Below, piece after piece: positions 35,651-45,631 of a DNA stretch of 63,968 nt. The notes beneath the pieces were generated by a model. The model was not told where the DNA came from, searched no databases, and saw nothing but the letters and a program-made list of their open reading frames with translations. A program made the translations under genes and the position numbers. The DNA is from SIG78 sp045635745. GTDB lineage: Bacteria > Verrucomicrobiota > Lentisphaeria > Victivallales > Victivallaceae. Position 1 is the first letter of the stretch; every line of letters begins with the position of its first letter. The DNA lies in NCBI GenBank assembly GCA_045635745.1, contig JAZTWG010000040.1, positions 1 to 63,968 of the forward strand. The letters are read 5' to 3'.

Positions 35651-37015
35651 TTATTCTGCATCAGGGGTGACTTTTTTCAGCATCTTGCAGCTGATAAAAC
35701 CTATAATGAGAGCCAATACGGTAATTATGTACGGCAGGAGCTTTTTCAGTAAATCGCTTGCTGTATGATCGGCTTTTTTGAATGCGTTATTGATTTCTTC
35801 CGAACCCAGTTCAAGGAAAGTGTATGCTTTGCCCTGGTATTTATCTACATAGTATTTGAAGTCAAATTCCGGCAGCTTGCTTACTTCGCCGCCGTAATAG
35901 AGTTTGAAATCTCTTACATCGCTTGCCGGGTCAAGGATGATGCCCTCTTGCGGGGTCGTCCATTTGAAATCAACATCGGTCAGTGGCAAATCGGCTTGAT
36001 TTTCAATGGTCAGGATGGCTTTGTCGGCTCTTATATCGTTGAATTCCAATTTATTATCGGGTTTAAGCACTCCACTGAAACGGCTCAACGCGGCTTCTTT
36101 ATTGGTTTCTTTAGTATTTACCTTGAACTCAAGTTCATATTTCCGGTGATAGTTGGGCGTGGTACTGACTATCTGCAAATCTTTTACTGGGTAATTATCA
36201 AGCGTAAACTCCCAGACGCTTTGATTGGATTTGCCGGCAATTTTCCGCATTGGAAATCTTTTCAGTTTGACCATTTCCCATGCCGGATAGAGTTTGGTTT
36301 GGGCTTGGTAAAAGGTGATTTTGTTGAGATTAAGCTCTTCTGTAAAAATTCTTTTTTCGGTAAAATTTTCTTTGTCGCCGCTGCGGACAAGCTTGCCGGC
36401 CGGGGAATATTCTTCGGTAAAAGGAGAAATTTTTATACGGATATTTTTGGTTTTTACCGGGGCAAATTCAAAGTTGTGCCGGGAAAAGTCCACTACGCTC
36501 TGGTGATTGAAGAATTTGAGATTTTCCACCTTGCTTTGATCATCAAACTCCAGCGTAATAGTTTTATTGAACTTTTTTCTGCCGTAAGGCTGCAGCAACA
36601 ATTTGCCTATGGACTGCGCTGCATTTCCGCTTAATTCATACTCAATTACCCCTTCGTTTTTCCGGCGGTCGATGTTGAAATTGATTATCTTGCCGGATAA
36701 GGGGGCGTAACTGGTGGTTGTCTGGTACTTGTATAGTTTTTGTATTACAAAGGGCAGAAGTTGATTTTGAGCATCAGCAACGGCTATATTGGTATAAGTG
36801 GAGTTCAGTTGTTTGTAAATATTTTCATCCAGCACGATCACCGGTAAATTGCCGTTCAATGGCAGCAGCTGGCTGAAACATTGACTTTTGGTAGTGCTGA
36901 AAATTCTGGGCAGGGAACCAGTCCGGACTCTGGTATAGCCGCCGGCGGCAACTTCGGTTGCCGGAAGAACTGCACTTGCTGCAAAGAATAATAATAAAAG
37001 GTATTTGGCAAACAT
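35651..37015 (-). CDS. DUF3999-like secreted, membrane-anchored protein
   Basis: 454 residues: signal peptide about 1-19, a long beta-rich extracytoplasmic part and one C-terminal transmembrane helix (about 425-445, LLPYIITVLALIIGFI) with a short Lys-rich tail. This layout, and the gene order directly after a DUF2339 protein, matches DUF3999 proteins, whose function is unknown. The ATG overlaps the last base of the DUF2339 stop codon, so the two are translationally coupled and probably form an envelope complex. Confidence 0.7.
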   Translation of the reverse strand: MFAKYLLLLFFAASAVLPATEVAAGGYTRVRTGSLPRIFSTTKSQCFSQLLPLNGNLPVIVLDENIYKQLNSTYTNIAVADAQNQLLPFVIQKLYKYQTTTSYAPLSGKIINFNIDRRKNEGVIEYELSGNAAQSIGKLLLQPYGRKKFNKTITLEFDDQSKVENLKFFNHQSVVDFSRHNFEFAPVKTKNIRIKISPFTEEYSPAGKLVRSGDKENFTEKRIFTEELNLNKITFYQAQTKLYPAWEMVKLKRFPMRKIAGKSNQSVWEFTLDNYPVKDLQIVSTTPNYHRKYELEFKVNTKETNKEAALSRFSGVLKPDNKLEFNDIRADKAILTIENQADLPLTDVDFKWTTPQEGIILDPASDVRDFKLYYGGEVSKLPEFDFKYYVDKYQGKAYTFLELGSEEINNAFKKADHTASDLLKKLLPYIITVLALIIGFISCKMLKKVTPDAE

Positions 37016-39465
37016 TATTTTTGATCCTTCTTTTCTATAAACATATCCTTGCAGCGTATGTAGACTACCGCGCCGACAAGCATTACCACCCCGATGGCGG
37101 CAAACGCCACAATGCGCCAGATCTGTTCAAGCTGGGCAAGGTCGATGAAAAATATTTTTAATGCAACCACAAGGAACAAGCCAATTCCACACATACGCAA
37201 TATTTTACGCTGTTTACGCAAGCCCCACAGCAACAGGATAAATGCCAACGCGCTCCAGTAGACCGAAAGTCCGCCATCGCGGAAACTTGCCAGGTATTGC
37301 ATCAGGAATTTATAGAGTTCGTTACTGCTGTAAATAAAGAACAATATGCCGGATAGTGTGTAGAGCGTTATGGCAATGATCTTTGCATTTTTGCTGAATT
37401 GTTCCGACTGCTGCCGGGCTTGGGCGATCTTGAGAAATTCCCGGCCGGCAAGGGCAATGCCAAGTGTGTAAATACCCGCGGTGGCAAGCGTATAAGCAAA
37501 TCCCTTCCAGAATTCGCCGGGGAAAGTTCTGGAATTTACAAGCATCCAGAAACCCGCCAGCACCAACAGTGCCAACGGTATGAAAAAGAGTTGATACAAG
37601 CGGTATTTGTTGAGCAAATACGCTGTTACAGCAACGAGTATGCTCCAATAAGCAACCAGAATTCCAGCTTTGAAAATTATAAAATAACAGTGCATTGCCC
37701 AATGCAATTCATAGCTTGTAAAGTAGAAAAAGAGCAGTCCGGCGATGGTAAGAAAAATTTGAGCCAAACCGCTGATAACTCTTTCTGATTGCGGTTCGCT
37801 GTCAGCAAGTTTATCCGGATTTTTGAGCAAACGGAATGCAGAAGCGGTCATCGACGCTATGTAGATGCCCGCTGTAAGCAGTACATTGACCAGTTGCGGC
37901 AGGAAAGATTGGTAGCTTTGGTTGAATGCCTGCGGCAAATATGTTTCAAACCATGCCGCTGCAATGTAGGTTATTACGGCAAAAACAATCAAAGTTTTAC
38001 TGCGGACTTTGATTGCCGCATCCACCAGCAGATATGCCAGAATACTCCACGCGGCGATCACCCATTGCGTACCGAACAGCAGCGGCACCGTCAATGCCAG
38101 GGCAAAACAAAGCTCGATCTGCAGAAAAACTGCCAGTACTTTTGCAGATTTGAACTGCGAGCGTTTGATCAGATAAAAGAGTTTTATTGCCGACAGCAAT
38201 GCTGCAAAAATGGTCAGCAATGCCGGCATTTCCCACTCATTGAAATATTTACCCGCACCGGGCAGGGCAGCGGCAAGATAAAAGATTATGTTGCCGCAGA
38301 AAAGCAGTACTTCGGCAAAACTCATATCGCGCCGGATCGATGCGGTGTAATTCTGTATGCCGAAAATCGCATAGTTCAACGCCAGCAGTGCAATCACCGG
38401 CAGGGCATTGGCATCGGTAAGATATCTGCCGATGGCAGTTCCGCCGATCGCGGCATAGAATACGAAGCTTGCCGCGTTGAGCAAGACCCAGTTGCGGTAG
38501 CGTGCCGTCAGCAGCGTGCCCGCACCCAGAATGGTCATGTAAATAAAAAGTGCGGTTATATTTTGTGAACTGGTATTGATAAATACCGGTGTGAGATAGC
38601 CGCCGGTACAGCCCAAAATTGCTGTCAGCAGCGCATTGGTCCCCAGCGCACTTGCCATGGCGCCCACGGTGACGGCGATCATAAAGCCGAATGCAAACAA
38701 TGCCGGGATAAGTTCATAGAGTTTGTACGCCGTCATAATGCACAGATACAACGTTACAAATCCCGCTCCGGCAAGGGCAATGGACAGAGGGCGGTATTTG
38801 CCCTGACTTTTCCATGAACCCGTTACTGCCATTGCCAGACCGGCAATCAGCATGAGTATTACCCGCACTACCGGAGGAGTCCAGTTGCGGTCGATGGAGT
38901 ATTTGAGGAAAAATCCGATGCCGCACAAGAGGATTATCACTCCCAGCCGGATCAACCACGTTGTGGCAATGGCGTATTCTTTGGCCACATCTTTACTACG
39001 GAACTCTTCTCCCACGCAAATCCAGCTCCAGATGCGTTTGAAAACAGCTGCCGATCGTTCTTCAAATTCAGACAGCCGGGCATTGAGCTTGTCGCTTTTT
39101 TCTTCCAGCACAGCTGAATAAGTGCGTGTGTCGGCTGCGTAAGTTCTTGCCGGTTTGGCTGCCGTTTCTGTCGGAACTGCAACTGCCGCCGGTTCATGAT
39201 ATTCCGGCGCGGCTTTGATTGCAGATACCGGCTCAACGTTTGCCGCCGCCGGTTCTTTTGCCGGTTTCTGTTCCGGTTCAGCAGCCGGTTCCGTTATGTT
39301 TTGAGGTGGCGGCGAAGGCTGATTTTTTATATGCAGAAGATTTATGCGGTATTCTATATCTGAAAGTTTGTTATTTATGGAACGCAATTTATTCATGCAT
39401 ATTATGGGAAATATAACAAGAAAGACAAAGCCGGCAAAAAGCAGAATACCCAAGAATTCTTCCAT
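37015..39465 (-). CDS. DUF2339 polytopic membrane protein
   Basis: 816 residues. One transmembrane helix near 5-24, a Pro/Ala/Glu-rich stretch (about 50-110), a short coiled coil, then about 20 or more hydrophobic helices to the C-terminus. The signature of the family is LLTAILGCTGGYLTPV after the fourth helix of the block. The family is widespread and its function is not established. GAAAGG precedes the ATG. It forms an operon with the DUF3999-like gene. Confidence 0.85.
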   Translation of the reverse strand: MEEFLGILLFAGFVFLVIFPIICMNKLRSINNKLSDIEYRINLLHIKNQPSPPPQNITEPAAEPEQKPAKEPAAANVEPVSAIKAAPEYHEPAAVAVPTETAAKPARTYAADTRTYSAVLEEKSDKLNARLSEFEERSAAVFKRIWSWICVGEEFRSKDVAKEYAIATTWLIRLGVIILLCGIGFFLKYSIDRNWTPPVVRVILMLIAGLAMAVTGSWKSQGKYRPLSIALAGAGFVTLYLCIMTAYKLYELIPALFAFGFMIAVTVGAMASALGTNALLTAILGCTGGYLTPVFINTSSQNITALFIYMTILGAGTLLTARYRNWVLLNAASFVFYAAIGGTAIGRYLTDANALPVIALLALNYAIFGIQNYTASIRRDMSFAEVLLFCGNIIFYLAAALPGAGKYFNEWEMPALLTIFAALLSAIKLFYLIKRSQFKSAKVLAVFLQIELCFALALTVPLLFGTQWVIAAWSILAYLLVDAAIKVRSKTLIVFAVITYIAAAWFETYLPQAFNQSYQSFLPQLVNVLLTAGIYIASMTASAFRLLKNPDKLADSEPQSERVISGLAQIFLTIAGLLFFYFTSYELHWAMHCYFIIFKAGILVAYWSILVAVTAYLLNKYRLYQLFFIPLALLVLAGFWMLVNSRTFPGEFWKGFAYTLATAGIYTLGIALAGREFLKIAQARQQSEQFSKNAKIIAITLYTLSGILFFIYSSNELYKFLMQYLASFRDGGLSVYWSALAFILLLWGLRKQRKILRMCGIGLFLVVALKIFFIDLAQLEQIWRIVAFAAIGVVMLVGAVVYIRCKDMFIEKKDQK

Positions 39466-39621
39466 GACAACAACCTTTCAAAAAAACAGAGCTAACGTAA
39501 AATATATCCGGGATGATCAAAATGCAAATTTCCATAAATTCTTTTTATCTTTTTGCTCTGCATGCTCAAGTATATGGCAGAGTATTTTGTATAGAGTTCC
39601 TGCCGGTATCGTGGTTTTTCA

Positions 39622-39668
39622 TAAAAAAGTACACCCGAAAAGTTGAGTTCAGCTTTTCGGGTGCACTT
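39622..39668 (-). terminator. Terminator of the glutamate dehydrogenase gene
   Basis: Stem AAGTaCACCCGAAAAG (39627-39642) with CTTTTCGGGTGcACTT (39653-39668), one mismatch, then T-rich sequence on the minus strand. Confidence 0.8.
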
Positions 39669-39690
39669 AAATTTACTGCGAATACTTTTT

Positions 39691-42150
39691 TCAGATCGCG
39701 GCGCTTACGCTTTCTATTTCTTCAGCCAGCGAACCATTGAATTTGCTCTGGTTGTAAACAATTCTGGTTGCCAGTTCCACCGAAGCGATCACCGGTTTGT
39801 ATTCTGCGGGCAGGCGGTTGATGCGGTCAGCATACTTGGTTGCCAGCGTTTTGGGCAGGAGTGCCAGAATGACTTTTTCCTGCAATTTATCCGGATTGGC
39901 AGCAAAATATTCAGCAATGGCAGCATTTTTGGCATTGATGGTGCCGCTCAACTCTTCGGTAAGATCTGTAAGATACTTGCCGGTTGCTTTATGCTGGGTA
40001 AAGAGCCATTCGGCTTCGCCGCGGGCGAGCAGTGCAAGTTTTTCGAGTACTTCGCTGACAATGGCGGATTTTTCCTGTTTGAATTCATCTTCGTCAAGCA
40101 GCAGACCCGAAAGGATCTCATAGCTGGAAGTGATGACACCGCATTTGTTGGCCGAAGCATCTTTCACAATCGGGATGCCGGCATCCTGCAGCTTGATACG
40201 CGCTTCCGGCGTGATAAAACTGTTGCCGCCTTCCACGATCGCCCGGCTGGAGGCTTTGCCGTTGGGCAGATAGTTCAGATAGTTGTTGATGTTTAACGTG
40301 GAGGGTCTTCCGCCACAGGGGAGGAATATATCCGCATAGTTATACAAATTGTCCTGGAATATGCTCATGTATTCGTTGCGGTCAACCATGCGTTCGGTAT
40401 TTTTGCCATTCTGACGTTCCACGAGTCTGTACATATTATCGACCGGCTTGCTGAAGAGCATATAAGCTCCATCGCTATTCAGTTTTGCCGGATCAAAACT
40501 GTCAAGATTGGCTTTCAGAACCAGCTTGCCCAGTTCTTCGCGGTCAATCCCCGCCGGATCATAAACAACGGCAGGACCATCGGTGATAGCCACGATTTTG
40601 AGCTGCTCATGTACATAGCTGCCGTCAGCTTTTCTGGCCAGCAGAAGTTTCATCATATTGCCGGCTACGTCGCCGCCGGGGCCGCCGGCAATCTTGACGC
40701 TGAAGTCAGAAGCCGGATCAATACCCAGTTCTTTCAGTGTTCGCAGAAAATACTGGTAAACCCCGAAACTGGTAACGCCGTATTCTTTGTGGTTGATCCC
40801 GCTGTCGGGTTTGCCGGAAATCAGACCGGAACCGAGAGTGTAACCGACTTTGGCGGCATATTTACCCATCCACACGATCATATCGTCGAACATATTTTCA
40901 TCGGGACCGATTTCGATGATCTCTTTTTTACCCAGCAGGTCAACAATGTTTTTATCTTTGAGTTTGCCGTTTTCATCGTAATTGATCAACGATACAAACG
41001 CTTCGCAAACGGCGCGCTGTGCTGTCCACAATGCCGGCTTGAAGTCCGCCGACGGTGCCGCATCAAGCAGCATGATCATCTTGGAGCCGCCTTCGTAGAT
41101 ATCTTTGTTTTTGAGGTGCTGGGTGTGTGCCAGAACAAAACCTTCGCGGAAGATTTCATCATTGGCCGCATCGAAAAGCGCCATTTCATCGAGCTTGCTT
41201 CCACCGCGTTTGGGTACTACTGTACGCCAACCGCCGCGGGCGATTTCGGCAAACCGCACCTGGAAGCCAACCGCATCTTTCCGGTAGAAGAAAAACACAC
41301 CGTAAGGACGGTCGGCCGGAAACGATTTGTTGTAAGAATCATCAAGATTGCCGTAAAAATCCATGAATGACGGATCCAGCCGGAACGCCAGAGCCGCTTT
41401 GTTGAGGCTGTAATAATTGCTCTTGCGGATCACCTGCATGAAATTTGCAACCGCATTGAGAATATTTTTTGCGGTAACATCGTTGTAAAATACGCCGCTG
41501 TTGATGCTGTTGATATCTTCGTAGATACTTGCCGGGAACTCCGGTGCCGAGCCTGCACCGGGAGCGAAGCAGGCGGCAAAGTTATTGAGCATTTCGCGCA
41601 GTATTGCACTGTTGAGCGCCATGTAACGGTAAATATCATACTTGTTATAGCGGCTGCGGTCGATAAACGAGAACTGTGTGTGCAGAAACTCTGCTGCGGC
41701 ACGCAGAAGATTGGCTTCAGCAAGAGTTACAATGCCCGGTTTGATCAGATATTCTGCAAAGAGGTCTTCAGCAGGACACCAGAACATCATCACCATGTCT
41801 TTGACAGTTTTTTCCACGTCAGCGGCATCGGCAAAAACGTATTTTGCAATGTAAACGGGCTTTTCATCAAACTCTTCAGGTGAATTCTGAATAGAGAGCT
41901 GGAAGAATTCCGCATTTTCGGCTTTTATCCCGCTGACCTGAAAATATGTGTTCAGTCCGGCCAGATAAGATTCTGCACCGGTAAAACCGGGAACAGCCAG
42001 CGTAACAGTATTATTTTCAATAATTTCAACCGGGTAGTCGCAGGCTTGGGCCTTCAATGCTGCAGAGAGTATTGTTTCCGGCACATTGCCATTGTATTTA
42101 GCGACAGCCTCTGCAGTAAGACGCGCCAAAAAATCTTCGCGGTCACTCAT
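39691..42150 (-). CDS. NAD-dependent glutamate dehydrogenase, large type
   Basis: 819 residues from the ATG at 42150 (GAGGAG seven bases upstream). The first half is a regulatory region. The catalytic part shows EIARGGWRTVVPKRGGSK, then DIYEGGSKMIMLLDA, and GGPGGDVAGNMM as the dinucleotide-binding Gly-rich turn, followed by LPCGGRPSTLN. These blocks belong to the large GDH class (GDH2/GDH180-related), not the 450-residue hexameric class. It interconverts glutamate and 2-oxoglutarate. It is shorter than the 1000-1600 residues common for the class. Single-gene unit with terminator. Confidence 0.85.
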   Translation of the reverse strand: MSDREDFLARLTAEAVAKYNGNVPETILSAALKAQACDYPVEIIENNTVTLAVPGFTGAESYLAGLNTYFQVSGIKAENAEFFQLSIQNSPEEFDEKPVYIAKYVFADAADVEKTVKDMVMMFWCPAEDLFAEYLIKPGIVTLAEANLLRAAAEFLHTQFSFIDRSRYNKYDIYRYMALNSAILREMLNNFAACFAPGAGSAPEFPASIYEDINSINSGVFYNDVTAKNILNAVANFMQVIRKSNYYSLNKAALAFRLDPSFMDFYGNLDDSYNKSFPADRPYGVFFFYRKDAVGFQVRFAEIARGGWRTVVPKRGGSKLDEMALFDAANDEIFREGFVLAHTQHLKNKDIYEGGSKMIMLLDAAPSADFKPALWTAQRAVCEAFVSLINYDENGKLKDKNIVDLLGKKEIIEIGPDENMFDDMIVWMGKYAAKVGYTLGSGLISGKPDSGINHKEYGVTSFGVYQYFLRTLKELGIDPASDFSVKIAGGPGGDVAGNMMKLLLARKADGSYVHEQLKIVAITDGPAVVYDPAGIDREELGKLVLKANLDSFDPAKLNSDGAYMLFSKPVDNMYRLVERQNGKNTERMVDRNEYMSIFQDNLYNYADIFLPCGGRPSTLNINNYLNYLPNGKASSRAIVEGGNSFITPEARIKLQDAGIPIVKDASANKCGVITSSYEILSGLLLDEDEFKQEKSAIVSEVLEKLALLARGEAEWLFTQHKATGKYLTDLTEELSGTINAKNAAIAEYFAANPDKLQEKVILALLPKTLATKYADRINRLPAEYKPVIASVELATRIVYNQSKFNGSLAEEIESVSAAI

Positions 42151-42341
42151 AGAACAACTCCTCAAATGTTTACGGGATTTTTCCGGATGAAAACGGTTGA
42201 TCCCAAGTTAAAAATTTGTCTGAAATTTTGCCGGCGTATACAATATATATTTTGTGAAAAAATGCAAATACGATTTTCAAAAAAAGTGCAAAAAAAACTG
42301 CTGACCCGTTTCAGTAATATTGCTGACGCATTTTCAGCAGT

Positions 42342-43229
42342 TTAGCTGACACATGTTGCAGTTTTTTTCAGCAAATCGCTTTTGTCGGTTAAACAGTTAT
42401 TTTGACTCGAAAAATCATGATATGGATGCGCTTGCATCCGGTAATTTTTTGGCGTGGAATTAAAACGTTTTACAAAACTGCGGTGAAAGACTTCAACATG
42501 TTCAAAACCGCACAAAGCAGCAACTTCTTTGATGGGCATATTGGAACTTTCCAACAAGCGGCGGGCTTGATCAAAACGCTTTTCGGCAATATAACTTTGC
42601 AGCGAGGTGCGGAGTATTTCTCTGAACAATGAAAAGAGCTTATTGCGGGGGAGCTTCAGCTTTTCCGACAGGGTACGGCTGGAGAGGTCGCCGGAGAGAT
42701 TGTCTTCTATATACATAAGTATATTGCGCAACACCACTTCATCGGCTTGGAGCGTTTGTCCGATAATGGATTTGCCGTCCAGATCTTTCAGCGCCCATGC
42801 ATGCATCAGAAGTTCGCTCAAACAGTACGCCCCGACAATTTTTGATTGCTGCAAATTATTGGTGCCGGCGGTAAATACCCGGTGGATCTGCCGGACAAAA
42901 TCTTCAAAGGCTTCGAGGCTGCCCCGCCATGAACTTACCCGTGGTGCCAGCCGTTCGGCAGTTTCGGCGGCAAACTGAAAAACTATGCAGCGGTATGGAG
43001 CGCTGCGGCTGGTATCAAAAATGGTCATATCACCTGGAATATGCCAGAAAATAGTTCCCCGGCGGTAGGTCCGTTTTTTGCTGCCGCTGCCGAAATAGAC
43101 TTCGCCGCCGGTGAGCATTTCCACAACATGCAGATTTTCCGGTATCATATACGGAACGGGGTTGCGATCTGCCGGGGCGGTATAGAGCATAACTTTTTTC
43201 AGCGACAAGAGATTTTCGGCAAAATTCAT
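42342..43229 (-). CDS. AraC-family transcriptional regulator
   Basis: 295 residues. The N-terminal part is a cupin-like sensing domain (VEMLTGGEVYFGSG, RRGTIFWHIPGD). Residues about 170-275 carry the two helix-turn-helix units (LSEKLKLPRNKLFSLFREI, then IKEVAALCGFEHVEVFHRSF). Divergent from the isomerase-like gene at 43402, its probable target along with the Gfo/Idh/MocA gene. GGAG precedes the ATG. The C-terminal tail beyond the HTH is longer than usual. Confidence 0.9.
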   Translation of the reverse strand: MNFAENLLSLKKVMLYTAPADRNPVPYMIPENLHVVEMLTGGEVYFGSGSKKRTYRRGTIFWHIPGDMTIFDTSRSAPYRCIVFQFAAETAERLAPRVSSWRGSLEAFEDFVRQIHRVFTAGTNNLQQSKIVGAYCLSELLMHAWALKDLDGKSIIGQTLQADEVVLRNILMYIEDNLSGDLSSRTLSEKLKLPRNKLFSLFREILRTSLQSYIAEKRFDQARRLLESSNMPIKEVAALCGFEHVEVFHRSFVKRFNSTPKNYRMQAHPYHDFSSQNNCLTDKSDLLKKTATCVS

Positions 43230-43302
43230 ATAAAAAACATCTCCGGTTATTGATTGTCAATTAAAAAAGTACGAATTATCAATAAAATGCTTGGTTTGAC
43301 TC

Positions 43303-43330
43303 TTGAAAACATTATTTTTTTGTTTACATT
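43303..43330 (+). promoter_or_regulatory. Promoter of the isomerase-like gene
   Basis: TTGAAA (43303-43308), 16-bp spacer, TACATT (43325-43330), about 70 bp upstream of the ATG at 43402. Confidence 0.55.
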
Positions 43331-43401
43331 AAATCAGTGACGAAACTATAGTTCATCAAAAACAAATTGTCAAATCACATTATCCAAAAAAGGAGAAAAA
43401 A

Positions 43402-44199
43402 ATGAAAAAAGATCTGGCTGTACAGCTTTACAGTCTGCGGAAGTATGCCGCCAAAGATTTTTACAAAGAGCTGGAATTTGTTGCCGAAGTCGGTTACAAA
43501 GGTGTGGAACCGGCAGGGTTCTGGGATATCCGCCCTTCAGAATTCCGTAAAGTCTTGGACGATCTTGGTTTGAAGATGGAAACCAGCCATTCGCCCTGGG
43601 CGCGGCTCAACAATATCGGCGAAGTTATGGATATAGCTGCTGCGGCAGGTTTGGATAAAATCGTCTGCGGTTACACTTACGAAGATTTTGCCGATCTGGA
43701 TGCCATCAAGCGCACTGCCGAAACCACGAACAAAATCAAAGAGATCGTGGAACGCAACAACTTTACGCTCTTTCAGCACAACCACGATTTTGAATTTGCC
43801 CGGCTCGACGGCAGACTCAAATACGATATTTACCGGGAGCTTTGCCCCGGTGTGAAATATCAGTTGGATTGTTTCTGGTCAACCAATCTCGGGAATGAAG
43901 ATCCACTGGAAATGCTCAAAATGTTTGCCGACGATGTTATTTCCATACACATGAAAGACGGCTTTGTGACCCAGAAAGTTTCCGGCAGCAAGATGGTCAA
44001 CGGTATTCTGGAGCGGCCGGTGGAGCTTACTCCGCTGGGGCAGGGTGAACTGCCCATAAAAGAGCTGGTGGCGGCACTCCCGGAACAGGTGAACACTATT
44101 GTTGTAGAGCTGGATTTCTGCTGCAAAGAAATGCACACAGCTTTGCGTGAAAGCTACGAATACATGACTCAAAACGGCCTTGCTCAAGGCAATAAATAA
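43402..44199 (+). CDS. Sugar phosphate isomerase/epimerase-like TIM barrel
   Basis: 265 residues. The AP-endonuclease-2/xylose-isomerase-like barrel is visible: LAVQLYSLRKYA at the start, FQHNHDFEF near 113-121, YQLDCFW, IHMKDG and VELDF at the strand ends, which carry the metal-binding Glu, Asp and His. Such proteins act as sugar isomerases, epimerases or dehydratases and are often paired with Gfo/Idh/MocA dehydrogenases, as here. Shine-Dalgarno AAGGAG. The gap to the next gene holds a large hairpin element. Confidence 0.88.
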   Translation: MKKDLAVQLYSLRKYAAKDFYKELEFVAEVGYKGVEPAGFWDIRPSEFRKVLDDLGLKMETSHSPWARLNNIGEVMDIAAAAGLDKIVCGYTYEDFADLDAIKRTAETTNKIKEIVERNNFTLFQHNHDFEFARLDGRLKYDIYRELCPGVKYQLDCFWSTNLGNEDPLEMLKMFADDVISIHMKDGFVTQKVSGSKMVNGILERPVELTPLGQGELPIKELVAALPEQVNTIVVELDFCCKEMHTALRESYEYMTQNGLAQGNK

Positions 44200-44278
44200 A
44201 AGCTCTGTTCCCAATGCGGGTAGGTAGATAAAAATGACAGATATACCTGTGCATTGAGAATTTTTTCAAAATTTGAAT

Positions 44279-44395
44279 GGCATTTATCTTTTTGCGGAGC
44301 AAAAAGATAAATGCCGGTAAAAGGTTTGGAAAAAAGGGGTGGAGTTTGAGGAGGGGAAAAAGGACCTTTCCTCAAAAGGTCTTTTTCCCCTCCTC
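44279..44395 (+). repeat. Two-hairpin repeat element (copy between isomerase and dehydrogenase genes)
   Basis: Hairpin 1 is a perfect 17-bp stem (44279-44295 with 44299-44315, starting GGCATTTATC, loop GGA). Then CGGTAAAAGGTTTGGAAAA and GGGGTGG spacer. Hairpin 2 spans 44348-44369 with 44375-44395 (GAGGAGGGGAAAAAG on one side) with one bulged G at 44362/44363. It shares spacer sequence and geometry with the copy at 63374-63476. Confidence 0.8.
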
Positions 44396-44446
44396 TAGTA
44401 CCGACCCTTGTTGGGAACATAGCGTAAATAACAAGGAGATTTTTTT

Positions 44447-45577
44447 ATGGAAAAGACCAAAGTAGGTGTAGTCGGCTGTGGTATGATCAGTGATTTTTAT
44501 CTCTCGGCAGCCAAGCGTTTCCGCAATCTGGATATTGTGGCATGTGCCGATATCATCCACTCCAGGGCGGAAGCCAAAGCTGCGGAGTATAGCTGCAAAG
44601 CCTTGAGCTGTGAAGCGATCATGCAAGACCCTGAAATCGAAATGATCCTCAACCTTACTCCGCCCAAGGAACACACCAAAGTAGCCATGGCGGCACTCAA
44701 TGCCGGCAAGCATACTTATTCGGAAAAGCCTTTCGGGGTGGATATAGAAGATGCCAAACAAGTTCTGAAACTTGCCGCCGAGAAAAATCTGCGGGTAGGA
44801 TGTGCGCCGGATACCTTTCTGGGCGGCGGCTTGCAGACCGCCCGCAAACTGGTGGATGATAACTGGATCGGCAAGGTAAAATTCGGTACCGCCGTGGTTG
44901 CCAGCCGGGGGCCGGAAAAGTGGGGGCATGCACCGTTTTTCTACGATAAAGGCGCCGGGCCGTTTCTGGATATGGGGCCGTATTATGTAACGGCATTGGT
45001 AAACATGCTGGGCCCCGCCAAAAGTGTTACTGCTGTAACATTCAAAGGCAGCGAATACCGTACGCTGGGTGCTTCGGTGGCCGAAGAGTATCAGGATAAA
45101 TATGCACCGTTTGACCGTTACCCGGTCAATGTCAATACCCATTTTACCGGCGTTATTGAGTTTCACAGCGGCGCGGTCATTTCGCTTTTGAGCAGTTTTG
45201 AAGTCTACCGCCACGCGCACTCACCTATTGAGCTTTATGGCGAACAGGGGTCATTGCTGCTGCCCGACCCGAACCGTTTTGACGGACCGGTAAAACTTTT
45301 CCGCCGCGAGTGGAAATATGAAGAAGGCTTTAAGGAAGTTCCGCTGGTTTACGGACACAGCACCCCCAGCCGCAGTATCGGTGTGGCCGATATGGCAATG
45401 GCGATCAAAAACAACAGACCTCACCGGGCCAACAGCGCTCTGGCGTTTCATGTGTTGGATATAATATTGAGTTTTGAAAAGTCAAGTCAGCAGGGCTGTA
45501 AGGTTGAACTGACCAGCACTTGCGAAAGACCTGCCCCGCTGCCGCTGGGGCTGGAAGACGGCATGATTACCGATTGA
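44447..45577 (+). CDS. Gfo/Idh/MocA-family oxidoreductase
   Basis: 376 residues. KVGVVGCGMISDFYL is the Rossmann loop. HTYSEKPFGVDIE contains the conserved EKP. DKGAGPFLDMGPYY contributes the substrate-binding Asp and, further on, His. It oxidises or reduces a sugar or cyclitol with NAD(P). Pairing with the isomerase/epimerase-like gene suggests one pathway, perhaps inositol- or uronate-like sugars, which is inference. AAGGAG precedes the ATG. A strong terminator follows. Confidence 0.9.
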   Translation: MEKTKVGVVGCGMISDFYLSAAKRFRNLDIVACADIIHSRAEAKAAEYSCKALSCEAIMQDPEIEMILNLTPPKEHTKVAMAALNAGKHTYSEKPFGVDIEDAKQVLKLAAEKNLRVGCAPDTFLGGGLQTARKLVDDNWIGKVKFGTAVVASRGPEKWGHAPFFYDKGAGPFLDMGPYYVTALVNMLGPAKSVTAVTFKGSEYRTLGASVAEEYQDKYAPFDRYPVNVNTHFTGVIEFHSGAVISLLSSFEVYRHAHSPIELYGEQGSLLLPDPNRFDGPVKLFRREWKYEEGFKEVPLVYGHSTPSRSIGVADMAMAIKNNRPHRANSALAFHVLDIILSFEKSSQQGCKVELTSTCERPAPLPLGLEDGMITD

Positions 45578-45588
45578 TAGTTTACAGA

Positions 45589-45631
45589 CCGGGGGGGGAG
45601 GATTGGGCCCGTTTCCCCCCCCCGTTTTTTT
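45589..45631 (+). terminator. Terminator between convergent genes
   Basis: CGGGGGGGG paired with CCCCCCCCG, then eight T on the plus strand, ending one base before the AraC gene stop. Confidence 0.75.
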